Assembly: GCF_018613795.1 (NCBI RefSeq)
Contig: NZ_JAGGPN010000034.1
Span: 111,279 to 175,278 of the forward strand
DNA from: Arthrobacter sp. ISL-65
GTDB taxonomy: Bacteria; Actinomycetota; Actinomycetes; Actinomycetales; Micrococcaceae
Length of the DNA stretch: 64,000 nt
Direction of reading: 5' to 3'
The notes beneath the pieces were generated by a model. It searched no databases and was not told the origin of the DNA. It worked only from the letters and a program-made list of their open reading frames with translations. Positions 16,852 to 26,401 of the stretch are shown here, in pieces (the stretch's first letter is position 1; each line of letters opens with the position of its first letter). The translations under genes were made by a program, and so were the position numbers.

Positions 16852-18693
16852 ATGTATCTGTTGCTCGCCGCCCACCCCGACGGCGCAGCCATACAGGAAC
16901 TCACGGCGGAGGGCCTCCCCCACCCCGCCAATCCCGAACCACGGATCGTTCGCCTGACCCCGCAGCGAGCCCACCAGGAAGCCCCGCCAGCCCCGCCAGC
17001 CCCGCCACCCGCGGCGCCCCAGACGGCGCCCCCGACCGCACCCCAGACCGCACCCGGCAGCGAAACCGGACTTGCCGGCGTCGTCCGTGAACTCGAGAAG
17101 CGGCGCCCACGCTGGATCTGGCATCGCACCCAGGACTGGTACCCGTCTCTGCTGGCGGCGGGCGTGGACGTGGAACGCTGCTACGACCTCTCCCTGTGCG
17201 GCGCTATCCTGGCCCATTCCGAGTTCACGGCCCACACCCCGTACGCCAAAAACGCCGAGAAACTCACCCAGGACGACGAGCTGCAGCCGCCCCGGCTGCT
17301 CCAGCCGCCCCCTCCGCCTGCGGACCAGGGCGCCCTCTTCGACGACCCGGGCGCGGCAACCGAACCGAGGCAGACCCTGGCCGAACTGCGCGCCGAATAC
17401 GCTGCTCAGCAGGAGGCCCTCGCGGCCGCCGCGGGCGCAACCGCCGCGAGAGCAACCGCCGCAGGTGACGGCACGCGGCGGCAGCGGCTCCAGCTCCTCC
17501 TCGCCGCAGAATCGGCCAGCGCCCTAGTCGCGGCCGAGATGCAGCATGCCGGCGTGCCTTGGCGGGAGGAACTGCACGAGCACATCCTGGCCGAGCACCT
17601 GGGCCCCCGGCCGCCGCATGGCCACCGCCCCGCCAAACTCGAGGCCCTGAACACCGAACTCCGGGGCCTGCTGAACGCGCCGTCACTGAATCCGGATTCG
17701 CCGCAGGAGCTGATGCGCGCCCTGCACCGCAACGGCATCGAGGTGAAGTCCACGCGGCAATGGGAGCTGAAGGGATCCAGCCATCCGGCCATCGCGCCCC
17801 TGCTGGCCTACAAGAAACTGTCACGGCTGCACACCGCCAACGGCTGGGCGTGGCTGGACGCCTGGGTGCGGCACGGTCGGTTCCGGCCCGAATACGTGGT
17901 GGGCGGAGTGGTGTCGGGCCGCTGGGCGTCCCGCGGTGGCGGGGCACTGCAGATCCCCCGCCAGGTCCGCGGCGCGGTGCACGCGGACCCGGGGCACAAG
18001 CTCATCGTGGCCGACGCGTCCCAGCTGGAACCCCGCGTTCTCGCCGCGCTCGCGCAGGATTCGAGCATGGCTGAGGCCGCACGGGACCAGGACCTCTACG
18101 CGGGGATCGCCGCCAAGGGGTTCGGCGGCGACCGGAGCAAGGCAAAAATGGCCCTGCTGGGCGCCATGTACGGCGCCACCTCCGGCGAAGCAGGCCGCCT
18201 GATGCCGCAGCTGGCCAGGACCTACCCGCGCGCGGTGGGCTACGTCGAGCGCGCCGCCCGCGACGGCGAAGCCGGCAGGACCGTCACCTCGCGCTTGGGA
18301 CGCAGCAGCCCGCCGCCGTCGGAACAGTGGCTCCTCAGCCAGCGCTCCACCTCGGCGGAGGAACAGCGCCGCGCGGACTCAATCGCCCGTTCCCGGGGTC
18401 GATTCACGCGCAACTTTGTGGTCCAGGGTTCAGCCGCGGACTGGGCCGCCTGCTGGCTGGCCGAATTACGACGGCGGCTGCGCACCATGCGTGCCGACCG
18501 TTCGGTAACCGGTGAACTCGTATTTTTCCTGCACGACGAGGTGATGGTCCACGCCCCCGACTCTGCTGTGGACGCCTGCATCCGTGCCATCGAGGAAGCC
18601 GCCAACGCTGCGAAGGAGCTGCTCTTTGGCCCCATTCCGGTCGAATTCCCTGTGAGCGTCGCAGTCGTCGATTCCTACGACAACGCAAAGTAA
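16852..18693 (+). CDS. family A DNA polymerase lacking 5' nuclease (bifunctional exonuclease/polymerase family)
   Basis: A 613-residue PolA-type polymerase. The N-terminal third (about 1-210) is annotated in homologues as a 3'-5' exonuclease, but no DxE exonuclease motif is visible. It holds a Pro/Ala-rich insert (about 42-65) and WIWHRTQDWYPSLL. The polymerase core is complete: motif A DASQLEPR from D388, O-helix RSKAKMALLGAMYGA and motif C HDEVMVH with D562. There is no 5' flap nuclease. Such second PolA-like enzymes are widespread in actinobacteria and are thought to act in repair. The ATG start is preferred because longer forms run into the divergent ssd promoter region. Confidence 0.9.
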   Translation: MYLLLAAHPDGAAIQELTAEGLPHPANPEPRIVRLTPQRAHQEAPPAPPAPPPAAPQTAPPTAPQTAPGSETGLAGVVRELEKRRPRWIWHRTQDWYPSLLAAGVDVERCYDLSLCGAILAHSEFTAHTPYAKNAEKLTQDDELQPPRLLQPPPPPADQGALFDDPGAATEPRQTLAELRAEYAAQQEALAAAAGATAARATAAGDGTRRQRLQLLLAAESASALVAAEMQHAGVPWREELHEHILAEHLGPRPPHGHRPAKLEALNTELRGLLNAPSLNPDSPQELMRALHRNGIEVKSTRQWELKGSSHPAIAPLLAYKKLSRLHTANGWAWLDAWVRHGRFRPEYVVGGVVSGRWASRGGGALQIPRQVRGAVHADPGHKLIVADASQLEPRVLAALAQDSSMAEAARDQDLYAGIAAKGFGGDRSKAKMALLGAMYGATSGEAGRLMPQLARTYPRAVGYVERAARDGEAGRTVTSRLGRSSPPPSEQWLLSQRSTSAEEQRRADSIARSRGRFTRNFVVQGSAADWAACWLAELRRRLRTMRADRSVTGELVFFLHDEVMVHAPDSAVDACIRAIEEAANAAKELLFGPIPVEFPVSVAVVDSYDNAK

Positions 18694-19036
18694 CGCGGCC
18701 TGTAGAACCGGCCGAACCGAAACGGGGCACTTTGACACGCGACGCGCCGGCCGCCGTCGTAATCACGACGACGGCACGTCCCAAGTGCCCCACGACGGCA
18801 TCCGTCTGGCGCACCTGCCGACGCGACAGGCTGGCCCCCGGAGCCGGACAATAGCCTCCTCCCACGGGAAACAAAAGTCACATCAGCCCCAGACGGAATA
18901 AGCGGTTGTACTGAGTAATGTACCGGCGGGTAGTTCGCATCGTGTGGCGTGGGCCACTAAGCTCTATGGTGGCCGGGCAGTGGCAATAAGTTGGCCCGGC
19001 AGTGCGACGAAGCATCAGCAGGGGGTTTCCACGCCA
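18694..19036 (+). other. non-coding stretch with nested inverted repeat and a candidate promoter
   Basis: No convincing gene is present. The left part holds a 68-nt nested inverted repeat listed separately. The right part holds a possible promoter for the DUF1508 gene: TTCGCA at 18934, an 18-bp spacer and TAAGCT at 18958. Confidence 0.5.
18724..18791. repeat. nested inverted repeat / cruciform-like element
   Basis: Outer arms GGGGCACTT and AAGTGCCCC enclose a second perfect pair, GCCGTCGT and ACGACGGC, around a 7-nt loop. It starts 30 bp after the polymerase stop. It could end transcription, though no T-run follows, or be a structured RNA. Confidence 0.6.
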
Positions 19037-19228
19037 ATGGCGGGCAAGTTTGAAGTTCACCAAGACAGCGATCAGTCTTATAAATTCCGTCTCATCGATG
19101 GGGACGGAAACGTCGTGGCAGAGTCGCCGCGGTTCAAGAGCGTTTCGGGAGTAGTGGCCGGCATCAACGCATTACGCGAAAACGCTGCCACCGGTCTGGT
19201 GGTGGACCTGCGGAAATCGCAGCACTGA
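19037..19228 (+). CDS. YegP-like DUF1508 protein
   Basis: A 63-residue single-repeat DUF1508 protein. The whole sequence matches one family unit: KFEVHQDSDQSYKFRLIDGDG, NVVAESPRFKSVSGVVAGI and NALRENA, which is the beta-beta-beta-alpha fold with F/Y-R-L and E/S-Y-x-S-K-like positions. Function is not established; E. coli YegP has two repeats, whereas single-repeat forms are common in actinobacteria. The ATG at MAGKFEV was chosen because it follows CAGGGGG at a usable distance and matches family length. Confidence 0.85.
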   Translation: MAGKFEVHQDSDQSYKFRLIDGDGNVVAESPRFKSVSGVVAGINALRENAATGLVVDLRKSQH

Positions 19229-19288
19229 CAGTGGCGGGATAGCCAGCGGAAACACCGCCCGCGGAACGGCCAAAGCCAGCAGTAGCGC

Positions 19289-19966
19289 CTACAGGTCCAG
19301 CGGGTGCAGCCTGGTCCTGTCCCAGGGGACGGCCCAGCCCAGCTGGTCGAACAGTTCGTTCAGGATCATGCCCGTGAAACCCCAGACCACCAGGCTGTTC
19401 ACGTTGAACGCCGGGCTCTGGAACGTCTGGTTCAGGCGGGTCACGGCCGCCATGGTGCGGTTTTCGGGGTCCAGCAGGTCCCGGACCGGCACCCGGAAGA
19501 CCTGCGCCGACTCGCCGTAGTCCACCACTCGGACCGGCGACGGCGCGGCCCACCAGGCCAGGACGGGGGTCACCAGGAAGTTTCCGCGCGGAAGGGCCAG
19601 CTCCGGCAGGGCACCCAGCACTTCGACGCCTGAGGGGTCCACGCCGGTCTCCTCCTCCGCTTCCCGAAGCGCGGCCTCCACGGGAGTCTCACCCACATGG
19701 ATGCCGCCGCCGGGAAAGGCGACCTGCCCGGGATGGTCATCGAGGGTGTGGGCGCGTTCCAGGAGCAGGACGTCCAAGTCGGCGGCAACGAGCGGCTTGC
19801 CGGAGGCTGCAGGCACATCGTCCAGGGCGCCGAAAAGGATCAGGACGGCCGCCTTGCGGGCAACGGACTCGTCGACGGTCAACTTGCGCCAGTATGGATT
19901 CCGGGCAGGACCTGTTCCCGCCCGGATAGAGTCGACGAGGTCCACCAGGTCCTGGCGCGCTGTCAT
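19289..19966 (-). CDS. NUDIX hydrolase, CoA pyrophosphatase-like
   Basis: A 225-residue NUDIX hydrolase. The complete Nudix box G-x5-E-x7-REUxEExGU is present ([19 protein letters not shown], then EETGVD), and AAVLILFG plus a [11 protein letters not shown] lead-in are typical of the CoA pyrophosphatase (NudL/PCD1) branch. These enzymes cleave CoA or its derivatives to phosphopantetheine and 3',5'-ADP. The ATG overlaps the nth stop (ATGA). From memory, M. tuberculosis has the same nth-Nudix neighbourhood (Rv3674c/Rv3672c). Confidence 0.9.
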   Translation of the reverse strand: MTARQDLVDLVDSIRAGTGPARNPYWRKLTVDESVARKAAVLILFGALDDVPAASGKPLVAADLDVLLLERAHTLDDHPGQVAFPGGGIHVGETPVEAALREAEEETGVDPSGVEVLGALPELALPRGNFLVTPVLAWWAAPSPVRVVDYGESAQVFRVPVRDLLDPENRTMAAVTRLNQTFQSPAFNVNSLVVWGFTGMILNELFDQLGWAVPWDRTRLHPLDL

Positions 19967-20904
19967 GAAGTCCTCCGCTGCGATTCCATCCGGATCTCGG
20001 CGGCGCGGTGAGTCTCGGCCAGCAGCCTCGCCAGAAGCTCCTCGCTCCCGGGCGCCAGTTCGTACTTCAGCAGCTTCGCGGCCTTGACGGGGTTCGTCTC
20101 GCCCGAGCCAAAGCTGGGGCACCAGTTGGCCACGGCGCAGGCCCCGCAGGCCGGCTTGCGTGCATGGCACACCCGCCGGCCATGAAAGACCACCCGGTGG
20201 GACAGCATGGTCCAGTCCCTGGGCTCAAACAGTTCCGCCACGTCGGACTCGATCCGGACCGGGTCATCAGACTCCGTCCAGCCGAAGCGCCGCGCCAGTC
20301 GCCCGAAGTGGGTGTCCACCGTAATCCCCGGAATGCCGAACGCATTGCCCAGCACCACGTTCGCGGTTTTCCGTCCGACGCCGGGCAACGTCACCAGATC
20401 TTCCAGCCGGCCTGGCACCACGCCGTCGTACTCGTCCACCACCCGGTTGGCCAGTGCGAGGAGGTTCCGCGTCTTGGCGCGGAAAAACCCCGTCGGCTTG
20501 ATGATGGCTTCAAGCTCCGCAGTGTCGGCTTCCGCCATGGCGCGGGCGTCCGGGTAGCGGGAGAAGAGAAGCGGAGTGATCAGGTTGACCGTCACGTCCG
20601 TGGTCTGGGCGGAGAGCACCGTGGCCACGAGGAGCTCGAAGGGGTTCCGGAAGTCGAGCTCGGCGTGGGCGTACGGGTACTGCTCGGCGAGGGCCCGGTT
20701 GATCCTGCGCGCCCGGCGCTTCAGGGCCAGGGGCGACTCGCCGGAGCGGGCCGGCGGGCTGGCCGCGGGCCCGCTTTCGGCGGGGAGGGCATCCGCGGGA
20801 ACGCCAGCGGGAGCCCCGGCGGGCACGTCCGCGGGAACCTCCCCGGAAGCAGGTACCACCGGGATGCCCGGCGTGCCGCGCCGGCGCGAAGCGGAATCGG
20901 CCAC
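19963..20904 (-). CDS. nth: endonuclease III (DNA glycosylase/AP lyase)
   Basis: A 313-residue base-excision repair enzyme that removes oxidised pyrimidines and nicks AP sites. The helix-hairpin-helix is [13 protein letters not shown] with the catalytic Lys, the catalytic Asp is in TVDTHFGR, and the [4Fe-4S] ligands are C-x6-C-x2-C-x5-C ([17 protein letters not shown]). A 60-residue N-terminal tail rich in Pro/Ala/Val ([16 protein letters not shown]) is extra to the E. coli enzyme (211 residues) and looks disordered. The true start might be further inside. It lies 9 bp after the membrane-protein gene and overlaps the Nudix gene, forming one operon. Confidence 0.95.
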   Translation of the reverse strand: MADSASRRRGTPGIPVVPASGEVPADVPAGAPAGVPADALPAESGPAASPPARSGESPLALKRRARRINRALAEQYPYAHAELDFRNPFELLVATVLSAQTTDVTVNLITPLLFSRYPDARAMAEADTAELEAIIKPTGFFRAKTRNLLALANRVVDEYDGVVPGRLEDLVTLPGVGRKTANVVLGNAFGIPGITVDTHFGRLARRFGWTESDDPVRIESDVAELFEPRDWTMLSHRVVFHGRRVCHARKPACGACAVANWCPSFGSGETNPVKAAKLLKYELAPGSEELLARLLAETHRAAEIRMESQRRTS

Positions 20905-20913
20905 GGCTGCCGG

Positions 20914-22497
20914 CTAGCCGCGCTCGATATTGCTGAGGTCGCGCAGGACGCCCACCCGGCCGTCCGTGTGCTGGACCAGGAATTCGTCCCCGCGGTCCTC
21001 CAGTGCCAGGACCCAGCCCCCGGGCTCGATGCCGAACAGCGGTGCGCCGGTGCGCTCATCAACGGCAGTGCGGTGCTGGGCCACGGCGAACCAGAAGGCC
21101 TCGTGGACCTGCTCATGTTCGGACTCCTCCGGCCGGCTGGCCGGGTCGACGGTGGCACCGATCGGTTCCTGCGACCGCACCTGCTGCTGCACGTCCACCC
21201 TCGGATGGACGGCGGTGGCGGGCGTGGCCGAGGCAGCCCGCGCAGCCTCTTCCGCAGCTGCACGCTCGGCAGCGTCGGACTTGCCCACTGTGACGGGGAC
21301 TTCCGCTGCGGGCGCCTCCGTGGCCGCCGCTTCCGCTACCGGCGCTCCTGCGGCAGCCGCCGGTGCGGCCGTGGCTCCGTCCAGCTGGCTCTGCTCGGCC
21401 TCCGCGGCGGCCCGCTGCGCGGGGGCCGCGTCGGCTTTGGCGGACGGCACTGTGCCCGCCTGCGCGGCGGCGTCACCGGTCTGCGCGGAGGGCACGACGG
21501 CGGCCTGTCCCGTTTCCGGCGACGCTGCGGCGCTGCTCGCCACGTTAGCGGCCGGCCACATCCCGGTGGCCGGCGCTGCGCCGGCAGTTCCGGCACCAGC
21601 GGTACCACCACCAGCAGCAACGCCGGCGGTGCCGGCGCCGGCAGCTGCGGCACCAGTAATTCCGGCACCATTAATTCCGGCACCGGCGGTTCCGGTCTGG
21701 GCTGCGCCGTGCCCCGGCTGGCCGACCGCCGTCGCACCATGGGATACGTGACCGCGAGACTCAGGACCCTTAGGCGCCGCGCCTGAGGCCACAGCGCTGC
21801 CGGCCACAGCGCTACCTGACACCGCACCCGCCGAAGCAGCGCCCTTGGTGGAAGCAGCACCGGGCGTGGCCTGGGCAGCCTTCGGTTCCTTGGGCGCTTT
21901 AGGCTTGCGCACGGGAACGGCCGAGTCACGCGCCATGATGTGGGCCGGGACGTCGGGGCGGTCCAGGAAGTCGCCGGCGAAGAACGGGATGAACCGGGCC
22001 AGCACTGTGGCGGCCAGCAGCACGAGGGAGCCGATCAGGCCCACGAGCAGGCTGGGAGTGTAGGCGCCGGCAACGGACAGGAAGAAGAAGGCCACCGCAA
22101 ACGAGGCCACCACAGAGCCGAACTGGTCCACCGAAAGGGATCCGATGCGGACCTTCGTGTCGGGGGCGAGCCGGCGGGCCACAAACAAAGCCGCAACAAT
22201 GAGCGGCAGCACCACGCCGAGCCCCAGGAAGAACAGGCTTCCGAGGTTCCACAGGTTGTAGCGCACAGCGAACATCGGAATCAGCGATGCGATAAAGAGG
22301 ACAAGGGTGGCCGCGAAGACGGTCAGGTCCCGGACGGTGAAAGGTCCGGCAACGGCCTCATTCCGCACGCCCTGCTGCTTCATGAAGCTCGGCGCCGCAT
22401 TGTGGGCTTCCGGCCGCCCGGACGGTCCCGCCCCAAGCGGTGCCTGGCCTTGGCCCGGCTGGGCCGAGCCCTGCTGGGGCTGGCTTTGCTGATTCAT
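20914..22497 (-). CDS. hypothetical membrane protein with Ala/Gly-rich low-complexity region
   Basis: 527 residues, function unknown. After a Gln/Gly/Pro-rich N-terminus come four predicted membrane segments within residues of about 55-180 (LTVFAATLVLFIASLIPMF, LGSLFFLGLGVVLPLIVAAL, VVASFAVAFFFLSV, LLVGLIGSLVLLAATVLA). A long Ala/Gly/Thr/Pro tract (about 200-430) with near-repeats such as GAGTAG and GAGING follows, then an ordered C-terminal domain (PLFGIEPGGWVLALEDRGDE). The ATG is supported by AAGGAGAACAG upstream. It sits first in the operon with nth and the Nudix gene. Confidence 0.78.
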   Translation of the reverse strand: MNQQSQPQQGSAQPGQGQAPLGAGPSGRPEAHNAAPSFMKQQGVRNEAVAGPFTVRDLTVFAATLVLFIASLIPMFAVRYNLWNLGSLFFLGLGVVLPLIVAALFVARRLAPDTKVRIGSLSVDQFGSVVASFAVAFFFLSVAGAYTPSLLVGLIGSLVLLAATVLARFIPFFAGDFLDRPDVPAHIMARDSAVPVRKPKAPKEPKAAQATPGAASTKGAASAGAVSGSAVAGSAVASGAAPKGPESRGHVSHGATAVGQPGHGAAQTGTAGAGINGAGITGAAAAGAGTAGVAAGGGTAGAGTAGAAPATGMWPAANVASSAAASPETGQAAVVPSAQTGDAAAQAGTVPSAKADAAPAQRAAAEAEQSQLDGATAAPAAAAGAPVAEAAATEAPAAEVPVTVGKSDAAERAAAEEAARAASATPATAVHPRVDVQQQVRSQEPIGATVDPASRPEESEHEQVHEAFWFAVAQHRTAVDERTGAPLFGIEPGGWVLALEDRGDEFLVQHTDGRVGVLRDLSNIERG

Positions 22498-22900
22498 TCT
22501 GTTCTCCTTAGCGTGGCGGCGCCCGGACGGGTGTCCGCTGCGTGGTTCCGCCCTACGGCCGGAGCCTGACCACAAGCGGTCTGGCTGCCTCCGGCCCCTG
22601 TCACGAGTCCATCTCAGCCTAGCCAAGTGGAGGGTGCTTCACTAGCTGACTGGCCGCGGTGCGGCGCGCTCACAGAAGCGGCACAGGTTTCCCATAGAAC
22701 CATTCACCGCTAAATGGGCACCGCTCACGGCTCCTAATGTGACGCGGCCCACGCGCAGATGCCTGACGCGCTAGTCTGGTCTCGGAACAGCTCTTTGCGG
22801 TTTATCCGTGACGGGCCGTTGCCCGACGTCGTGCAGCGGCGGGGCGATGGCCGGGACCGGCGCGCCGCGCAGGAAAGATCGATGAATGATGAGGTTCACC
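22498..22900. other. divergent intergenic region between membrane-protein operon and acs
   Basis: About 400 bp with no gene, holding promoters for both directions. A -10-like TAGTCT is at 22772 on the acs strand, with no good -35. TGTGA at 22738 is followed at the right spacing by CCACG, so it is only a half match to a CRP-type box. Confidence 0.45.
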
Positions 22901-24898
22901 ATGTCCCAGGACACCCCCGGCTCGACGGCCACCGCTGCCACTTCCAGCCAGCAGGGCGATGCTCTTGAAAACCTGCTGCATGAGAACCGCAAGTTTGCCC
23001 CTTCCGAGGAGTTCGCCGCCAACGCCGTGGTGGGCGCCGAAGTCTACGCAGAGGCAGCAGCCGACCGGCCCGCATTCTGGGCCAAACAGGCCCGTGAACT
23101 GCTGACCTGGAACAAGGACTTCACCGAGGCCCTCGACTGGTCCAACCCGCCGTTCGCCAAATGGTTCGTGGGCGGCGAAGTGAACGCGGCCTACAACGCC
23201 CTGGACCGGCACGTGGAGAACGGCCTTGGGGACCGGGTAGCCATCTACTTCGAGGGCGAACCGGGCGACACCCGCTCCTACACCTACGCGGAGCTCACCG
23301 AGGAAGTGAAGAAGGCCGCGAACGCCTTCGAGTCCCTCGGCGTGGCCAAGGGCGACCGGGTGGCCGTCTACCTGCCCATGATCCCCGAAGCCGTGATCAC
23401 GCTGCTGGCCTGCGCCCGGATCGGCGCCGTGCACTCCGTGGTGTTCGGCGGCTTCTCCGCCGACGCGCTCCGGTCCCGGATCGAGGACGCCGAAGCAAAG
23501 CTCGTGGTCACCGCGGACGGCACCTACCGGCGCGGCAAGCCCAGCGCCCTGAAAACCGCAGTCGACGCCGCCCTCGAGCAGGAGGGCCACACCGTCCGGA
23601 ACGTCGTGGTGGTCAAACGCAACGGCCAGGACGTCGACTGGCACGAGGGCCGGGACCACTGGTGGGAGGACACCGTCGGGGCAGCATCGGCCGAGCACAC
23701 CGCCGTCGGGCACGACTCTGAACACCCGCTGTTCATCCTCTACACCTCCGGCACCACCGGCAAGCCCAAAGGCATCCTGCACACCACCGGCGGCTACCTC
23801 ACCCAGACCGCCTACACCCACAAGACGGTCTTCGACCTGCACCCCGAAACGGACGTGTACTGGTGCACGGCCGACGTCGGATGGGTCACCGGCCACTCGT
23901 ACGTCGCCTACGCGCCGCTCATCAACGGCGCCACCCAGGTCATGTACGAAGGCACCCCGGACTCCCCGCACCAGGGCCGCTGGTGGGAGATCGTGGAAAA
24001 GTACAAAGTCTCCATCCTCTACACGGCTCCGACGGCGATCCGGACGTTCATGAAGTGGGGCCGGGACATCCCGGACAAGTATGACCTCTCCTCCATCCGC
24101 GTCCTGGGCTCCGTGGGCGAACCCATCAACCCGGAGGCCTGGATGTGGTACCGCGACGTCATCGGGGGCAACAAGGCACCCATCGTGGACACCTGGTGGC
24201 AGACCGAAACCGGCGCCCAGATGATCGCCCCGCTGCCCGGCGTGACCGCCACCAAGCCGGGCTCCGCGCAGGTGCCGCTGCCGGGCATCGCCGTGGACGT
24301 CGTGGACGAGAACGGCGCCTCGGTGCCCGACGGGCACGGCGGTTTCCTGGTGATCCGCGAACCGTGGCCGGCCATGCTGCGCGGCATCTGGGGCGACCCG
24401 GAACGGTTCAAGGACACCTACTGGTCGCGCTTCGAAACCATGTACTTCGCCGGCGACGGCGCCAAGAAGGACGAGGACGGCGACGTCTGGCTCCTGGGCC
24501 GCGTGGACGACGTCATGAACGTTTCCGGGCACCGGCTCTCCACGACGGAAATCGAGTCCGCCCTGGTGAGCCACCCGGCGGTGGCGGAGGCCGCCGTCGT
24601 CGGTGCCACCGACGAAACCACCGGCCAGGCCGTCGTCGCGTTCGTCATCCTCCGCGGCGATGCCGTGGACTCCGGCGACGAGATCGTCCAGGACCTCCGG
24701 AACCACGTGGGCAAGGAGATCGGCCCGATCGCCAAACCCAAGACCATCCTCGTGGTGCCCGAACTGCCAAAGACCCGCTCGGGCAAGATCATGCGCCGCC
24801 TCCTCAAGGACGTCGCCGAAGGCCGCGACGTCGGAGACGCCACCACGCTCGCGGACAACACCGTCATGCAGCAGATTGCGGCCTCGCTGAAGAAGTAG
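22901..24898 (+). CDS. acs: acetyl-CoA synthetase
   Basis: A 665-residue AMP-forming acetyl-CoA synthetase. It activates acetate to acetyl-AMP and then acetyl-CoA, feeding the TCA and glyoxylate cycles. The N-terminal ACAS domain ([16 protein letters not shown]), the A3 loop [11 protein letters not shown] at residue 281, [11 protein letters not shown], and the C-terminal [11 protein letters not shown] with Lys629 are all present. Lys629 is the lysine controlled by acetylation in homologues. The ATG preceded by GAGG six bases upstream was preferred; another ATG lies five codons earlier. A strong terminator follows. Confidence 0.97.
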   Translation: MSQDTPGSTATAATSSQQGDALENLLHENRKFAPSEEFAANAVVGAEVYAEAAADRPAFWAKQARELLTWNKDFTEALDWSNPPFAKWFVGGEVNAAYNALDRHVENGLGDRVAIYFEGEPGDTRSYTYAELTEEVKKAANAFESLGVAKGDRVAVYLPMIPEAVITLLACARIGAVHSVVFGGFSADALRSRIEDAEAKLVVTADGTYRRGKPSALKTAVDAALEQEGHTVRNVVVVKRNGQDVDWHEGRDHWWEDTVGAASAEHTAVGHDSEHPLFILYTSGTTGKPKGILHTTGGYLTQTAYTHKTVFDLHPETDVYWCTADVGWVTGHSYVAYAPLINGATQVMYEGTPDSPHQGRWWEIVEKYKVSILYTAPTAIRTFMKWGRDIPDKYDLSSIRVLGSVGEPINPEAWMWYRDVIGGNKAPIVDTWWQTETGAQMIAPLPGVTATKPGSAQVPLPGIAVDVVDENGASVPDGHGGFLVIREPWPAMLRGIWGDPERFKDTYWSRFETMYFAGDGAKKDEDGDVWLLGRVDDVMNVSGHRLSTTEIESALVSHPAVAEAAVVGATDETTGQAVVAFVILRGDAVDSGDEIVQDLRNHVGKEIGPIAKPKTILVVPELPKTRSGKIMRRLLKDVAEGRDVGDATTLADNTVMQQIAASLKK

Positions 24899-24910
24899 TG
24901 CAACCAAACC

Positions 24911-24946
24911 AGGGCCCGTCCGGAACACCGGGCGGGCCCTGTGTTT
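24911..24946 (+). terminator. acs rho-independent terminator
   Basis: Arms of 13 bp (AGGGCCCGTCCGG and CCGGGCGGGCCCT, one G-T pair) with a 4-nt loop are followed by GTGTTTT, 12 bp after the stop. Confidence 0.9.
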
Positions 24947-25034
24947 TGCCGTCCTAGGGTGCCACACCGCCGGAAAGCCGCGTGTTGTTTTTCGATCTTT
25001 CCTGTTCCTTTTTGCGAGGTTATAGTCAGTAATA

Positions 25035-25050
25035 TGTGACAGATGTCACA
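25035..25050. promoter_or_regulatory. CRP/GlxR-type box TGTGA-N6-TCACA
   Basis: TGTGACAGATGTCACA is a perfect 7-bp inverted repeat and an exact match to the CRP/GlxR core. It lies 24 bp before the substrate-binding-protein start and just after a -10-like TATAGT (25021), a position that suggests repression. Confidence 0.65.
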
Positions 25051-25074
25051 AGGCTCCATTCCCCGGGAGAGATC

Positions 25075-26385
25075 ATGGCAACACATCCGGAAGCGTCCAC
25101 CAGCGCCGGGCCAGCCCGGCGGACATTCCTCAAGACAATCGGCGTCGGTGCCGCCGGCTTGGCTGGCGTGCCGCTGTTGGCGGCGTGCACCGGAGGCAGC
25201 GGTCCCTCGGCCGGGGGCTCGGAATCCTCGGGCCTGTCGTTCGGTTCCGGCTCCTCCGACGAAGTTCCCAAGAAGGCGTACCAGGCAGTCACCGATGCGT
25301 TCACGCAGAAGACGGGCAAGACGGTCCGCACCAACGTGGTGCCGCACAACGACTTCCAGAACAAGATCAACTCCTACCTGCAGGGCTCACCGGACGACGC
25401 GTTTACCTGGTTCGCCGGCTACAGGATGCAGTTCTATGCCGGCAAGGGGCTCCTGGCGCCGGTTGATGACGTCTGGGGCAAGATCGGGGGCAACTTCTCC
25501 GACGCCCTGAAGAAGGCGTCCACCGGCCCGGACGGGAAGATGTACTTTGTCCCCAACTACAACTATCCGTGGGGTTTCTTCTATCGAAAGAGCGTGTGGG
25601 CGGACATGGGTTACGAGGTGCCGGATACCTTGGATGCCCTCAAGACCCTGGCGGCCAAGATGAAGGCCGACGGCATCATCCCGATCGGTTTCGCGGACAA
25701 GGACGGCTGGCCCGCCATGGGCACGTTCGACTACATCAACATGCGCCTCAACGGTTACCAGTTCCACGTGGACCTGTGCGCCCACAAAGAGTCCTGGGAC
25801 CAAGAGAAGGTGACCGACGTCTTCGACACCTGGTCCGCCCTGTTGCCTTTCCAGGATCCTGCGGCACTCGGCCAGACCTGGCAGGACGCCGCAAGGGCGC
25901 TTGCGGCCAAGAAGACAGGCATGTACCTGCTCGGCTCCTTCGTCACACAGCAGTTCACCGATCCCGCGGTGCTGAAGGACATCGATTTCTTCGCGTTCCC
26001 GGAGATCGCCACCGAGGGGCGGGATGCGGTGGAGGCACCCATCGACGGGCTGCTGCTGTCCACCAAAGGCGGCGGGAACGCGGCCGCGCACCAGTTCATG
26101 GAGTTCATCGGCACCCCGGAGGGCCAAGACACCTACGCGGCTGTAGACACTGCCTACCTCGCCACGGCCAAGGGCGCGGACACCTCGAAGTTCACGGCGC
26201 TCAGCAAGAAATTGGCCGACACTATCGCGCAGGCGAAGTCCATCAGCCAGTTCTTTGACCGTGATGCCCTGCCCGCCATGGCCAACAACGTCATGATCCC
26301 GGCCCTGCAGACCTTCCTCAAGGACGGCAAGATGGACGTCAAGAACCTTGAGGCGCAGGCCAAATCACTGTACGCGGCCCAGTAG
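25075..26385 (+). CDS. ABC sugar transporter substrate-binding lipoprotein (importer 1)
   Basis: A 436-residue family 1 extracellular solute-binding protein, the ligand receptor of a CUT1 carbohydrate importer. The signal sequence has RRTFLK (residues 15-20) before the hydrophobic stretch and a lipobox LAAC with Cys38, so export as a Tat lipoprotein is likely. The mature part has the usual TGKTVRTNVVPHNDF start and QGSPDDAFTWF. It is followed at 16 bp by two permease genes. No glycosidase is linked, so the sugar is unknown. A CRP-like box lies just upstream. Confidence 0.92.
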   Translation: MATHPEASTSAGPARRTFLKTIGVGAAGLAGVPLLAACTGGSGPSAGGSESSGLSFGSGSSDEVPKKAYQAVTDAFTQKTGKTVRTNVVPHNDFQNKINSYLQGSPDDAFTWFAGYRMQFYAGKGLLAPVDDVWGKIGGNFSDALKKASTGPDGKMYFVPNYNYPWGFFYRKSVWADMGYEVPDTLDALKTLAAKMKADGIIPIGFADKDGWPAMGTFDYINMRLNGYQFHVDLCAHKESWDQEKVTDVFDTWSALLPFQDPAALGQTWQDAARALAAKKTGMYLLGSFVTQQFTDPAVLKDIDFFAFPEIATEGRDAVEAPIDGLLLSTKGGGNAAAHQFMEFIGTPEGQDTYAAVDTAYLATAKGADTSKFTALSKKLADTIAQAKSISQFFDRDALPAMANNVMIPALQTFLKDGKMDVKNLEAQAKSLYAAQ

Positions 26386-26401
26386 CAGTCCGGGGACTCC
26401 C

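Noticed and set aside
22738..22753. CRP-type site upstream of acs
   Set aside because: Only the left half (TGTGA) fits; the right half reads CCACG instead of TCACA.
22802..24967. Very long open frame (721 codons) on the strand opposite acs
   Set aside because: The plus-strand acetyl-CoA synthetase has every family motif. The opposite frame is open only because of strong third-position GC bias and has no recognisable domain.
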